Of a stretch of DNA of 64,000 bases, positions 55,667 through 64,000 are shown in pieces. The position numbers were made by a program, and so were the translations under genes. Source of the stretch: Burkholderiales bacterium (GTDB lineage: Bacteria; Pseudomonadota; Gammaproteobacteria; Burkholderiales; Usitatibacteraceae). The notes beneath the pieces were generated by a model. It saw nothing but the letters and a program-made list of their open reading frames with translations, had not been told where the DNA came from and searched no databases. Each line of letters opens with the position of its first letter. Position 1 is the stretch's first letter. The stretch spans positions 62,001 through 126,000 of the forward strand of contig JANYDB010000068.1 of NCBI GenBank assembly GCA_025359985.1, given 5' to 3'.

Positions 55667-57412
55667 ATGGCAGTCAGTGAACCGAGCGCCGCAAGCGGCA
55701 CTAATATGGCTGGTGCTAAGTTAACCGATAAGTCGGCCGATACGCCGGCCGAAACCATTACCGGCGGTCAAATTATAGCGAAGATGCTGAAGCAGGAAGG
55801 CATCAAGCATGTCTTTACGATATCCGGCGGCCATATCATCGACACTTACAACGGCTGCTTGGATGAGGGCATCGAAATTATTGATGTGCGCCATGAACAA
55901 GTGGCTGCACACGCAGCAGATGCTTATGCGCGTATCACGGGTTTGGGTTGCGCTATTGTGACGGCGGGTCCGGGCACAACGGATGCGGTAACCGGTGTGG
56001 CCAATGCGTTTCGTGCTGAGTCGCCGATGCTGCTGATTGGCGGCAATGGTGGTCTAAAGCAATACAAAATGGGCGCTTTGCAGGAGCTACGCCATGTTGA
56101 CATGATGGCGCCCATTTCAAAATTTGCTTCTACCATCATGACCACCGAACGTGCGGCCGAGATGATGGGCATGGCGTTTCGCGAGATGTACAACGGTGCA
56201 CCCGGGCCTGGTTTTCTCGAAGTGCCGCACGACATCATGGATGGCAGAGTTGATGCATCCAAAGTTCGCTACCCGAAAAATTTTCGCGTCAAAGGTCGTG
56301 ATGGTGGCGCACCGGAATTTATTGGCGATCCGAATACGGTGGCCGCCGTGGCAGAGTTAATTGCGAAGGCGGAACGTCCTGTCGCATTGTTTGGCACACA
56401 AGCCCGCACCTGCCGGGCGCATGACGCGATCGATAAATTTTCGCGGCAGTTCAACATCCCGATTTATGTAAATGGCGCCGCGCGCGGCACGCTGCCGCGT
56501 GATCATCCCTATGGTTTTATGCCAAGCCGCAAGGCTGCGTTTGATCATGCTGATCTAATTTTACTGGCCGGTACTCCGCTGGATTTTCGTATGGGTTACG
56601 GTCGTCGTTTGAATCCGAACGCGAAGATCGTGATCATGGATATGGACTATCGCAATGTGGGCGTGAATCGCGATTTTGATTATGGCCTGGTCGGCAACAT
56701 CAAATCAATCGTGGAGGCCATGTGTCAAGCTTCGAAAGGCGACTCCACCGGCAAGCATGATGCGTTCATCAACATGCTGCGTGAAGATGAAGCACGCTCA
56801 CAGGGCAAGAATGACAAAATTATCACCGCCAATGAAACCCCGATTCACCCCATCCGGCTGGTGCATGAGGTCAATGAATTCCTGCTTGAAGATACGGTGT
56901 TCATCGGCGATGGTGGCGATATTGTGACTTTCTCAGGCTCGGTGGTTCGTCCGCATAAGCCGGGCGGCTGGATGGATCCGGGCCCATTGGGAACATTGGG
57001 TGTGGGTACCGGTTTTGCGCTGGCTTCGAAGCTCACGCAGCCTGAGCGCGATGTCGTCGTGCTGTTTGGCGATTGCTCATTCACCTTGACAGGTTTTGAT
57101 TTTATTACGGCGGTAGAACGTAAATTACCGTTTGTGGGGGTGATCGGCAACAATCGTTCCTGGAACCAGATTCGTTACGGTCAGGAACGCAAATATCCGG
57201 GGCGCGGTGATGTCGGCAATGTGGTCGGCGATGTGCGCTTCGATAAACTCGCAGAAGCGATGGGCGGGTTCGGCATCCGCGTCACCAAGCCGGAAGATAT
57301 TCGCGGTGCGCTCGAAAAAGCCCGCGATTCCGGCAAGCCGGCGTTAGTGGATGTGGCGATCAATCGCGAGGTTTATTCTTCGGGCACAATGAACCAGACG
57401 ATGTACAAATAA
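55667..57412 (+). CDS. ThDP-dependent enzyme related to oxalyl-CoA decarboxylase / 2-hydroxyacyl-CoA lyase / acetolactate synthase
   Basis: A 581-residue thiamine-diphosphate enzyme with the usual three domains. The activating glutamate is Glu77 in VRHEQVAAHAADAYARITG, after the GGHIIDTYNGC loop. A central Rossmann-like domain follows. The cofactor motif is GDC...NN (residues 468-470 and 495-496), with Cys where Gly is standard. The active-site loop NNRSWNQIRYGQE differs from oxalyl-CoA decarboxylase, and the YE pair that I recall in that enzyme is not seen (here GALQELRH). A CoA-thioester lyase or decarboxylase is the best guess because an frc-like gene follows 84 bases later. AAAAGGAG sets the start. 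The true substrate is unknown. Confidence 0.82.
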   Translation: MAVSEPSAASGTNMAGAKLTDKSADTPAETITGGQIIAKMLKQEGIKHVFTISGGHIIDTYNGCLDEGIEIIDVRHEQVAAHAADAYARITGLGCAIVTAGPGTTDAVTGVANAFRAESPMLLIGGNGGLKQYKMGALQELRHVDMMAPISKFASTIMTTERAAEMMGMAFREMYNGAPGPGFLEVPHDIMDGRVDASKVRYPKNFRVKGRDGGAPEFIGDPNTVAAVAELIAKAERPVALFGTQARTCRAHDAIDKFSRQFNIPIYVNGAARGTLPRDHPYGFMPSRKAAFDHADLILLAGTPLDFRMGYGRRLNPNAKIVIMDMDYRNVGVNRDFDYGLVGNIKSIVEAMCQASKGDSTGKHDAFINMLREDEARSQGKNDKIITANETPIHPIRLVHEVNEFLLEDTVFIGDGGDIVTFSGSVVRPHKPGGWMDPGPLGTLGVGTGFALASKLTQPERDVVVLFGDCSFTLTGFDFITAVERKLPFVGVIGNNRSWNQIRYGQERKYPGRGDVGNVVGDVRFDKLAEAMGGFGIRVTKPEDIRGALEKARDSGKPALVDVAINREVYSSGTMNQTMYK

Positions 57413-57496
57413 TATTTGCTGAAGCAAGACGCCCGGATTTATGCGACATATCAAGGCGCTCACTTCTCCATTTTTAGCGCATTAATAAAGAAAATT

Positions 57497-58762
57497 ATGG
57501 AAGCACTAAAAGGCGTTCGCATTCTCGATATGACTCATGTACAAGCGGGCCCTACCTGCTCGCAACTGCTGGCCTGGATGGGGGCTGATGTGATCAAATT
57601 TGAGCCACCACAAGGCGACGCTACACGCGGCCAGTTGAGGGATATTCCTGGTGCTGATTCGCTGTATTTCACGATGCTAAATTGTAACAAGCGCTCAATC
57701 ACGGTCAATATGAAATCGCCGCAGGGCAAGGAAGTGTTTGTTGATTTATTGAAAGAATGCGACATCGTGATGGAGAATTTTGGCCCTGGTGTACTTGATC
57801 GGTTGGGCTTTACCTGGGAAAAAATTCACGCGATCAATCCGCGCGTGGTAATGGGCTCAATCAAGGGCTTTGGTTCGACTGGGCCGTACGCCGAATTCAA
57901 GGCATATGAAAACGTGGCGCAGGCCATGGGTGGTGCGATGAGCACAACGGGCACGCTTGATGGGACGCCGTTTGTGACAGGCGCGCAGATTGGCGATTCC
58001 GGTACCGGTTTGCATTTGGCGATTGGCTTACTGGCCGCTTTGCATCAGCGCGACCGTACCGGTAAGGGACAATATGTGGAAGTGGCGATGATGGACGGGG
58101 TGATGAATCTGTGTCGTGTCAAGTGGCGCGATCATCAGCGATTAACCCGTCAGTCGCTAGCGGAATATTCGGTGCCTACTAAAGTCGGCATGGGTGACGT
58201 GCCACGCGCCGGCAATGATTCCGGCGGCGGCCAGCTCGGCAACGCAATTCATTGCAAGCCGCATGGGCCGAATGATTACATCTATGTCGTGGTGCAGGAA
58301 GCGGTTTGGGCAAATCTGGCCAATCTGATCGGCCCCGCGTTGGGGCTGCCTGAGCTGGCAGGCGATCCCAAATTCGCCAACATTGGCGAGCGTCGCAACA
58401 ACCAACAGGAAATGTGGGCATTGATTACCAAGTTCGCAGCCAACCATACCAAACGCGAATTCATGGCCATCCTAAATCCGCTGGATGTGCCTTGCGGCCC
58501 GATCATGTCCACCTCTGATTTAGCCAACGATGAACATATTCGCGGTCGCGAAATGTATGTCGAACTGGAGGATGAAAAGCGCGGCAAATGGTGGAACGTC
58601 GGTATGCCGATCAAACTTTCTGCCTCGCCAGCAAAGATAAAGCGGGCGCCGTTTCTGGGGGAGCACAATGATGATGTTTTGAAGAACGTGTTGGGTTATA
58701 ACGAGAGCAAAGTGAGCGCAATGCGGGAAGCGGGCGCTTTCGAAGTCTCCAGAAAAACATAG
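57497..58762 (+). CDS. Formyl-CoA:oxalate CoA-transferase-like protein (CaiB/BaiF class III)
   Basis: A class III CoA transferase of 421 residues, very close in motif order to Frc of Oxalobacter: LDMTHVQAGPTCSQLLAWMGADVIK, DSLYFTMLNCNKRSI, MENFGPGVLDRLGFTWE, YENVAQAMGGAMSTTG, the catalytic Asp167 in QIGDSGTGLH, QRLTRQSLAEY, the glycine loop DSGGGQLG and LDVPCGPIMS. These features fit transfer of CoA from formyl-CoA to a carboxylate. Start MEALKG is set by family alignment, with only a weak AAAGAAA ahead. Preceding gene: the ThDP enzyme. Confidence 0.9.
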   Translation: MEALKGVRILDMTHVQAGPTCSQLLAWMGADVIKFEPPQGDATRGQLRDIPGADSLYFTMLNCNKRSITVNMKSPQGKEVFVDLLKECDIVMENFGPGVLDRLGFTWEKIHAINPRVVMGSIKGFGSTGPYAEFKAYENVAQAMGGAMSTTGTLDGTPFVTGAQIGDSGTGLHLAIGLLAALHQRDRTGKGQYVEVAMMDGVMNLCRVKWRDHQRLTRQSLAEYSVPTKVGMGDVPRAGNDSGGGQLGNAIHCKPHGPNDYIYVVVQEAVWANLANLIGPALGLPELAGDPKFANIGERRNNQQEMWALITKFAANHTKREFMAILNPLDVPCGPIMSTSDLANDEHIRGREMYVELEDEKRGKWWNVGMPIKLSASPAKIKRAPFLGEHNDDVLKNVLGYNESKVSAMREAGAFEVSRKT

Positions 58763-58871
58763 CAAACACGCCGTCAGACGGGCGTTTCCAGACATAAATG
58801 CTTCAAACGGCAAGCCCAGAGCCGAGTTTTAATATTTTAGATATTGCAACCTCGAACGAGAAAGCAGACCC

Positions 58872-59804
58872 ATGAAAATCGCCATCATCGGCCAACAGGA
58901 CTTTGGTCGTGCCGTACTCGATGCATTTCTGGCGCGCGGTGATGAAGTCGCCGGGGTTTTTTGTGCGCCGGAAAAAGAAGGCGCGCGCCCTGATGTGTTG
59001 CGGGTCGCCGCGCAGGCGGCAGGCTTGCGGGTTTTTCAATTCCCCAACTTGAAAGCGGTGCAGGCGCATGAAACCCTGAAAGCACTCAGTGTTGATATCG
59101 GCATCATGGCCTACGTGCTGCAATTCGCACCGCAGGAATTTGTGAATATTCCACGGCACGGCACTATTCAATATCACCCGTCGCTGCTGCCCAAATATCG
59201 TGGCCCCTCGTCCATCAACTGGCCACTTATTTGTAGTGAAACAGAAACCGGGCTGACGATTTTTCGCCCAACTGATGGCCTGGATGAAGGGCCGATTCTG
59301 TTGCAAAAATCCACACTCGTCACAGATAACGATACGCTGGGCACCGTTTATTTTGATCGCCTGTTTCCCATGGGTGTGGCGGCGATGCTGGAAGCGGCGG
59401 ATTTAGTGGTGGCGGGTAAACATCAGGAGGTGGCGCAGGATGAATCAAAAGCCAGCTACGAAGGTTGGTGTCGCACGGCTGAATCAAAAATCAACTTTAA
59501 TCATAACGTGCGCCTTATCCACGATCTGATTCGGGGCTGCGATCCGGCACCTGGCGCATGGACAACCCTTGCCGGTAAAAAGGTGCAGCTTTTTGGAAGC
59601 AAAAAACACCGGGTGAGAACCTTTGGTGCAGTCAAAGGTAAGCCGGGCGAAATCACCGCGATAACGGATGCGGCTCTGTTTATCACCGCGCATGGCGGGC
59701 AGATCGAAGTGGCTATGCTAAAACATGAAGATGGCAAGAAACTATCGCCGGCTGAATTTGCGGCATTCTATAACATTGCGCCGGGCACAGTACTAGGTAG
59801 TTGA
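58872..59804 (+). CDS. Formyltransferase / 10-formyl-THF hydrolase-like protein
   Basis: A 310-residue protein resembling the N-terminal hydrolase domain of 10-formyltetrahydrofolate dehydrogenase more than methionyl-tRNA formyltransferase. It shows MKIAIIGQQDFG, VFCAPEKEGARPD, then RHGTIQYHPSLLPKYRGPSSINW (His102), TGLTIFRPTDGLDEGPILLQK (Asp138) and YEGWCRTAESKINF. The residue two before the catalytic His is Gln100, where formyltransferases have Asn. No aldehyde dehydrogenase or carrier domain follows. It is 109 bases after the frc-like gene and would move or release a formyl group made by the upstream enzymes. Confidence 0.85.
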   Translation: MKIAIIGQQDFGRAVLDAFLARGDEVAGVFCAPEKEGARPDVLRVAAQAAGLRVFQFPNLKAVQAHETLKALSVDIGIMAYVLQFAPQEFVNIPRHGTIQYHPSLLPKYRGPSSINWPLICSETETGLTIFRPTDGLDEGPILLQKSTLVTDNDTLGTVYFDRLFPMGVAAMLEAADLVVAGKHQEVAQDESKASYEGWCRTAESKINFNHNVRLIHDLIRGCDPAPGAWTTLAGKKVQLFGSKKHRVRTFGAVKGKPGEITAITDAALFITAHGGQIEVAMLKHEDGKKLSPAEFAAFYNIAPGTVLGS

Positions 59805-60029
59805 AGCCAGCAATCCACACCCGTCGCCAATTGGCAACAGTAAAACCTCTGTCGCAATCTCTCGTTACAATTGCCCGTGAGCGTAAACATTGCCGCGCAC
59901 GTTGATTGGCGATAAGATTCATTTAGAACGTAAAAGTTGGGTAAAAGATAGTTGAATAGCTTTCACTATTTCGCATCATTTTTTAACCATTTCCAGCCAC
60001 GCAGGCTAGCCAATAAACCCGGGGGAAGC

Positions 60030-62255
60030 ATGATGTCACGCTCTCTAGCAAGCGCCAGTTTGCAAAACGCCAAATTTGTCACTCGCGCTATCACCAAGGC
60101 CATGTTTACGACAATCAGTATGTCGTTGCTATTGGGTGCGTCGGCTCTGTTTTCACTATCGGCGAATGCGGCCATTGTTGATTCCATCGAGTTCTACAAC
60201 ACCGCGCTTAATCATTATTTCCGCACAGAATCTGCGTCAGAGGCTGATGGTATTGATAAAGGCAGTGCCGGACCAAACTGGGTCCGCACCGGTCAAAACT
60301 ATAAGGTCTGGCGCACCGCGGCGGATGCGCCCGTTGGTGCACTGCCTGTTTGCCGATTTTATTCCCAAGGATTTAATTCGCACTTTTTTACCGCTTCGGC
60401 AGGAGAATGCAATCTACTTAAAAACAACGAAATTCGCGACCGTGCGATAGCGCTGGCGGCAGGGCAACCATACACCAGCTGGCAGTTCGAGGCGATTGTT
60501 TCTTACGCGCTATTTCCCGTTAACGGCAAGTGCGCAGCCGGTACTCAGCCGGTCTATCGCAACTATGCCGGATTCACCGTCAATCACCGGTTCTCGACCA
60601 CGCTACCGATTTATCAGGACATGAATGATCAATCATGGATTCCTGAAGGCGCTAATCTTTGTGAGCCCGGCACCTCCATGGTGGATGCGTCAGATGCCTA
60701 TCGGTTACTGCAGCAAGCAACTTTTGGTGCCACCGAAGCGTTGGCAAACCGTATCCAGTCGATTGGTGTGACCGCATGGGTAGATGAACAATTGGCCGCG
60801 CCCAAGTCTAGCTATCCGCAATTGCCTTATGTGATTTATAACGCGCCCATTAATTGTGTTTCCGACGGCAGCAAACCGGCGACTGATCCGCAAAACATTT
60901 GTGCCCGCGATAACTACACCTTGTTCCCAATCCAAATGGCTTTCCTGCAGAATGCGCTCAACAACGATGATCAGCTCAGACAGCGGGTTGCGTTTGCACT
61001 CTCGCAAATTTTTGTTACCTCGGGCGCAGAAATTTATCACCCTTACGGTATGGGACGCTATCAACAGTTGGTGCTGGATAACGCATTGGGCAATTACGCA
61101 GATTTGCTCGCTGCGGTAACTTTATCGCCTGCCATGGGACGCTACCTTGATATGGCCAATTCCAAAAAACCAGATGTGGTGAGAGGGATTTCGGCGAATG
61201 AAAATTATGGCCGCGAAATCATGCAACTATTTTCGGTGGGCTTGTATGAGCTCAATCTCGATGGCAGTATTAAACGCGATTCCAGCAATGCCCCGATTGC
61301 CACTTATTCACAGACCACCGTTGAAAATTTTGCACGGGTTTTCACGGGGTGGACTTATCAGCCTGTAGGTGGCGGGGTGCCCACCACGACCAACGGCGTG
61401 AATTATGAATTTCCAATGGCGGTAGTGGCGTCTAACCACGATACCGGCTCCAAAACCCTGCTGAATGGTTTTGTAATTCCGGCGGGACAAACCCCGGACA
61501 AAGACTTGAGTGATGCTCTCGGCAACCTGTTCAACCATGCCAACACAGCGCCGTTCATCAGCAAACAACTAATCCAAAAATTGATTGGTGGCGATCCTGC
61601 ACCGGCTTATGTCGCGCGCATTTCGGCTGTTTTCAGTGACAATGGTCAAGGTGTACGTGGTGATCTTAAAGCCGTGGTACGTGCGATCCTGCTGGATCCT
61701 GAAGCACGCGGTGAAATAAAAACTGCGGCAGGTTACGGCCGCTTAAAAGACCCAGTATTGGTCGCGACATCATTGATACGTGGTTTGGGCGGCACCGCCG
61801 ATGGTTACGCTTTCCTGCGTGGTGGCAGCACTTTAAGTGGGCTTGGTCTTAACCTGTTTAATTCGCCCACTGTGTTTAATTATTATTCGCCGGATTATCA
61901 GATTTCAAATGGCAAGGTGGGCCCCGAGTTCGGCATTCTCACCTCAACGACCTCATTTGCGCGCGCTAATTTTTTCAATACCTATCTGATGGGTAATGCG
62001 ATCGCTGCAGATGCCTCGGTGCCGGGCGCTGTGGGTACCAGCATTAATTGGACGCCATGGCAGGCGTTGGCGGCAACGCCAGTGGCACTGGTGGATAAAC
62101 TCTCGTGGGTTTTCACCAACGGCGCATTATCAGCCTCGGCGCAAAAGAAAATTGTGGACGCCGTAAATATGGTCGCATCGACCGACACATTGACCCGCGC
62201 AAAAACCGCGGCCTATCTGGTGCTCAGCGCCAGCCAAGTACAAGTCGGGCGCTAA
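60030..62255 (+). CDS. DUF1800 protein with N-terminal DUF5648-like module, exported
   Basis: A 741-residue secreted protein. Signal sequence near residues 20-48 (MFTTISMSLLLGASALFSLSANA), then a repeat module of about 150 residues (VDSIEFYNTALNHYFRTES, VCRFYSQGFNSHFFTASAGEC, QPVYRNYAGFTVNHRFSTT) of the DUF5648 type found in extracellular enzymes. The remaining 500 residues are a DUF1800 domain: AYRLLQQATFGATEALANRI, LRQRVAFALSQIFVTS, NEYYGREIMQLF-like NENYGREIMQLFSVGLYELN, and NLFNSPTVFNYYSPDY. A GGGGGAAGC box places the start at 60030. Function unknown; always paired with DUF1501. Confidence 0.88.
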   Translation: MMSRSLASASLQNAKFVTRAITKAMFTTISMSLLLGASALFSLSANAAIVDSIEFYNTALNHYFRTESASEADGIDKGSAGPNWVRTGQNYKVWRTAADAPVGALPVCRFYSQGFNSHFFTASAGECNLLKNNEIRDRAIALAAGQPYTSWQFEAIVSYALFPVNGKCAAGTQPVYRNYAGFTVNHRFSTTLPIYQDMNDQSWIPEGANLCEPGTSMVDASDAYRLLQQATFGATEALANRIQSIGVTAWVDEQLAAPKSSYPQLPYVIYNAPINCVSDGSKPATDPQNICARDNYTLFPIQMAFLQNALNNDDQLRQRVAFALSQIFVTSGAEIYHPYGMGRYQQLVLDNALGNYADLLAAVTLSPAMGRYLDMANSKKPDVVRGISANENYGREIMQLFSVGLYELNLDGSIKRDSSNAPIATYSQTTVENFARVFTGWTYQPVGGGVPTTTNGVNYEFPMAVVASNHDTGSKTLLNGFVIPAGQTPDKDLSDALGNLFNHANTAPFISKQLIQKLIGGDPAPAYVARISAVFSDNGQGVRGDLKAVVRAILLDPEARGEIKTAAGYGRLKDPVLVATSLIRGLGGTADGYAFLRGGSTLSGLGLNLFNSPTVFNYYSPDYQISNGKVGPEFGILTSTTSFARANFFNTYLMGNAIAADASVPGAVGTSINWTPWQALAATPVALVDKLSWVFTNGALSASAQKKIVDAVNMVASTDTLTRAKTAAYLVLSASQVQVGR

Positions 62256-62265
62256 GGAGAACACC

Positions 62266-63648
62266 ATGGCACACATCATCACTCGTCGTCGCATGTTGAA
62301 GGGTATCTCAGGGGCAGGTGCCTTGACAGCGGTTAACGCGCTGCAGATTTTGGGGTTATCAAACGCCTTGGCACAAACCGCGCCAGCCTCCGATTACAAA
62401 GCTCTGGTATGCGTATTTTTGTTCGGCGGTAATGATGCCAACAATCTAATCGTTCCCAACGATACCGCAACCTATGGTCTCTACTCGACAGCGCGCGGCG
62501 GCGCAACCGGAATCGCTATTCCACAAACCGAGTTGATTTCGATTACGCCAAAAAGCGGAGCAGCTGTTTACGGTTTTCATCCTCAGCTCGCCCCTCTAAA
62601 ATCGGTTTGGGATGTCGGCAAATTAGCGGTGATGTGCAATATTGGTACATTGGTTGAGCCACTCAGTAAAGCCGACTACAGCAATGTCAAGAAAGCAAAG
62701 CCGGAACAGTTGTTCTCACATGCCGACCAGCAGAACCAATGGCAAGCTTCCATTTCGGCTGATTTTTCGCGTACCGGCTGGGGTGGACGGATGGCAGATG
62801 TCACCGGTAAGCTAAACGGCGCGGCGGTTTTCCCAATGGTGACTAGCATTGCCGGCTCATCACTGTTTACGGCGGGCGTCACGCCGCGCGTGGTGGCCAT
62901 TCCGTCGACAGGCTCGTTTGGTTTAAATGGTTTTAATAATGCCGCCCCCTCACAGGCTCGATTGAATGCGCTCAAGGCATTATCGAACCTGGACAGCTCG
63001 AATGATTTTGTGCGCGAGGCCGATGATGTATTGGCGCAGGGCCTCGGCGCATCTGATTTATTGAATCCTATTATTACCTCAACCAACACCACCATCACAC
63101 CACTGTTTATTAATGCAAAAACAAGCATCGGCAATCAACTGCAGCAAGTCGCCAAACTCATTGAAGCGCGCGCCACGATTGGTCTCAAGCGGCAGATTTT
63201 TTTCGTCTCGATTGGTGGTTTCGATACCCATACCAACGAACTCAATACTCACAATAATCTGTATGGCCAGGTAGCACCAGCCTTGAAAGCGTTTTATGAC
63301 GCCACGGTGCAAATGGGTGTTGCCAATCAAGTGACAACCTTCACCATGACAGATTTTGGCCGCACCTTAAAACAGGCTTCCGGCGGCGGTTCAGATCATG
63401 GTTGGGGCAATCATCAATTGATGATGGGCGGCGCAGTAAAAGGCGGTGATTTCTACGGCAAGTTCCCCAATCAGACCTTGGGCGGGCCGGACGATTTATC
63501 AACCAATGGCCGGTTTATTCCCACCACCTCGGTTGATCAATATGGTGCCACGCTGGCTAAATGGTTTGGGGTCGCCGCCAGTGATCTCGCGACCGTGTTT
63601 CCCAATATTGGCCGCTTTAGCAATGCGGATTTGGGGTTCCTCGCCTGA
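62266..63648 (+). CDS. DUF1501 protein with Tat signal
   Basis: A 460-residue protein exported by the twin-arginine pathway (TRRRMLKGISGAGALTAVNALQILGLSNALA). DUF1501 proteins have a sulfatase/alkaline-phosphatase-like fold: ALVCVFLFGGNDANNLIVP near the start, FFVSIGGFDTHTNEL and TMTDFGRTLKQASGGGSDHGWGNHQLMMGGAVKGG near the end carry the likely metal ligands. AAGGAG lies just ahead of the ATG. It is 10 bases after the DUF1800 gene, so the two form a transcription unit and probably a complex outside the cytoplasm. Confidence 0.9.
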   Translation: MAHIITRRRMLKGISGAGALTAVNALQILGLSNALAQTAPASDYKALVCVFLFGGNDANNLIVPNDTATYGLYSTARGGATGIAIPQTELISITPKSGAAVYGFHPQLAPLKSVWDVGKLAVMCNIGTLVEPLSKADYSNVKKAKPEQLFSHADQQNQWQASISADFSRTGWGGRMADVTGKLNGAAVFPMVTSIAGSSLFTAGVTPRVVAIPSTGSFGLNGFNNAAPSQARLNALKALSNLDSSNDFVREADDVLAQGLGASDLLNPIITSTNTTITPLFINAKTSIGNQLQQVAKLIEARATIGLKRQIFFVSIGGFDTHTNELNTHNNLYGQVAPALKAFYDATVQMGVANQVTTFTMTDFGRTLKQASGGGSDHGWGNHQLMMGGAVKGGDFYGKFPNQTLGGPDDLSTNGRFIPTTSVDQYGATLAKWFGVAASDLATVFPNIGRFSNADLGFLA

Positions 63649-63905
63649 CCTATCTTCATATTCTCAATGTCCGTATTGGTATTTAATTTATACTCGCCGC
63701 ACCGACCATCACTCATTTGCGGTACGGGCTAAATGATTGCCGCGAACCCTTTCCCTTTCTTGCTACAATCCAATTGTTGCCTCGCAGCAGCTTCGTTTGA
63801 TAGCCGCTATGGCTATCCATAGACGTCGGTAAAAGACTGAGTATTGTGCTTTGGGTATTTGGCACACGTCATTCGGCAGTTGGAAGTTGGTCGCAAAGGG
63901 AGAAT

Positions 63906-64000
63906 ATGAAAAAGACGGGATTTTGGTCGAAAGACTGGTTTTTTGCGTTAGTGATTGTATTGGTGATCTTTGGTTTCAGCAGAGCCACCTATTTTTTTGA
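63906..64000 (+). CDS. Start of a membrane-anchored protein, probably CHASE2 domain (3' partial)
   Basis: The first 31 codons read MKKTGFWSKDWFFALVIVLV, then IFGFSRATYFF, ending at the window edge. AAAGGGAGA precedes the ATG. The charged start, single membrane helix and following aromatic RATYFF resemble the beginning of CHASE2-containing cyclases or kinases. The rest is outside the window, so the output domain is unknown. Confidence 0.55.
   Translation, partial: MKKTGFWSKDWFFALVIVLVIFGFSRATYFF

Noticed and set aside
55667-57412. Naming the ThDP gene oxc or ilvB
   Set aside because: Motifs fit neither fully: no Oxc YE pair, and the neighbours are not branched-chain amino acid genes (no ilvN or ilvC).
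53363-59804. Assigning the organism to Oxalobacter because of the oxalate-like genes
   Set aside because: The set differs from the Oxalobacter genes and such genes are often transferred; they do not fix the genus.

Overview
This window is a stretch of bacterial chromosome, most likely from a betaproteobacterium of the order Burkholderiales. The grounds are gene content and order: an slt / NDUFA9-like / GST / cca run, a TctC (Bug-type) solute receptor, metK, an SAH riboswitch, ahcY and metF in a row, an htrB-like pair followed by dapF, DUF484 and xerC, and fused PntA plus PntB. Base composition is moderate and even. I see no rRNA, tRNA, CRISPR array, transposase or prophage. The genus cannot be fixed from the sequence alone.

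Layout. 1-0.8 kb: the end of a secreted Ig-like/jelly-roll protein. 0.9-6.2 kb (minus): biotin operon bioB-bioF-bioH-bioC-bioD followed by a PCuAC copper chaperone. 6.4-7.7 kb (plus): comF-like gene and trmL. 8.2-11.4 kb (plus): a bufferin-type RiPP operon (DUF2282 precursor, terminator, MNIO/DUF692 enzyme, DUF2063 partner), then a PilJ-N domain protein. 11.5-14.3 kb (minus): trhO, hslU, hslV. 14.4-21 kb (minus): a zinc-type cluster (zur, two CobW GTPases, an ABC ATPase and permease, DUF3299, a STAS protein). 21.1-28.5 kb (minus): two lipid A acyltransferases, a small unknown, dapF, DUF484, xerC and a penicillin-acylase-family protein. 28.6-32.4 kb (plus): metK, SAH riboswitch, ahcY, metF, a complete SAM-cycle block. 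32.5-35.3 kb (plus): SH3 and M48 protease pair, an aminotransferase pseudogene and a small membrane protein. 35.3-38.3 kb: ttcA, pteridine reductase and a MidA-like methyltransferase. 38.5-41.5 kb: pntAB. 42-44.8 kb: a NarL-type two-component system. 45-52.3 kb: TctC, quinone oxidoreductase, cca, GST, NDUFA9-like, slt. 52.5-59.8 kb: a TerC protein, then an oxalate/formate-like C1 cluster. 60-63.6 kb: a DUF1800/DUF1501 export pair. The window ends in the first codons of a probable CHASE2 protein.

Two loci deserve most attention. The first is the bufferin operon at 8.2-10.4 kb, with a rho-independent terminator between the precursor and its maturase. The second is the cluster at 53.4-59.8 kb: an OFA-family carrier, an FNR-like regulator without the Fe-S cysteines, an unusual ThDP enzyme, a formyl-CoA:oxalate CoA-transferase homologue and a formyltransferase resembling the hydrolase domain of 10-formyl-THF dehydrogenase. 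Together they suggest a pathway that takes a carboxylate through a CoA thioester to formyl-CoA and then to folate-linked or free formate. The pathway is inference. The families are well supported.

Other sequence-level observations are a 62-base segment at 41.7 kb that folds on paper into a three-way junction, a palindrome overlapping the -35 of a good sigma-70 promoter before zur, and an FNR-like box before the Crp/Fnr gene.
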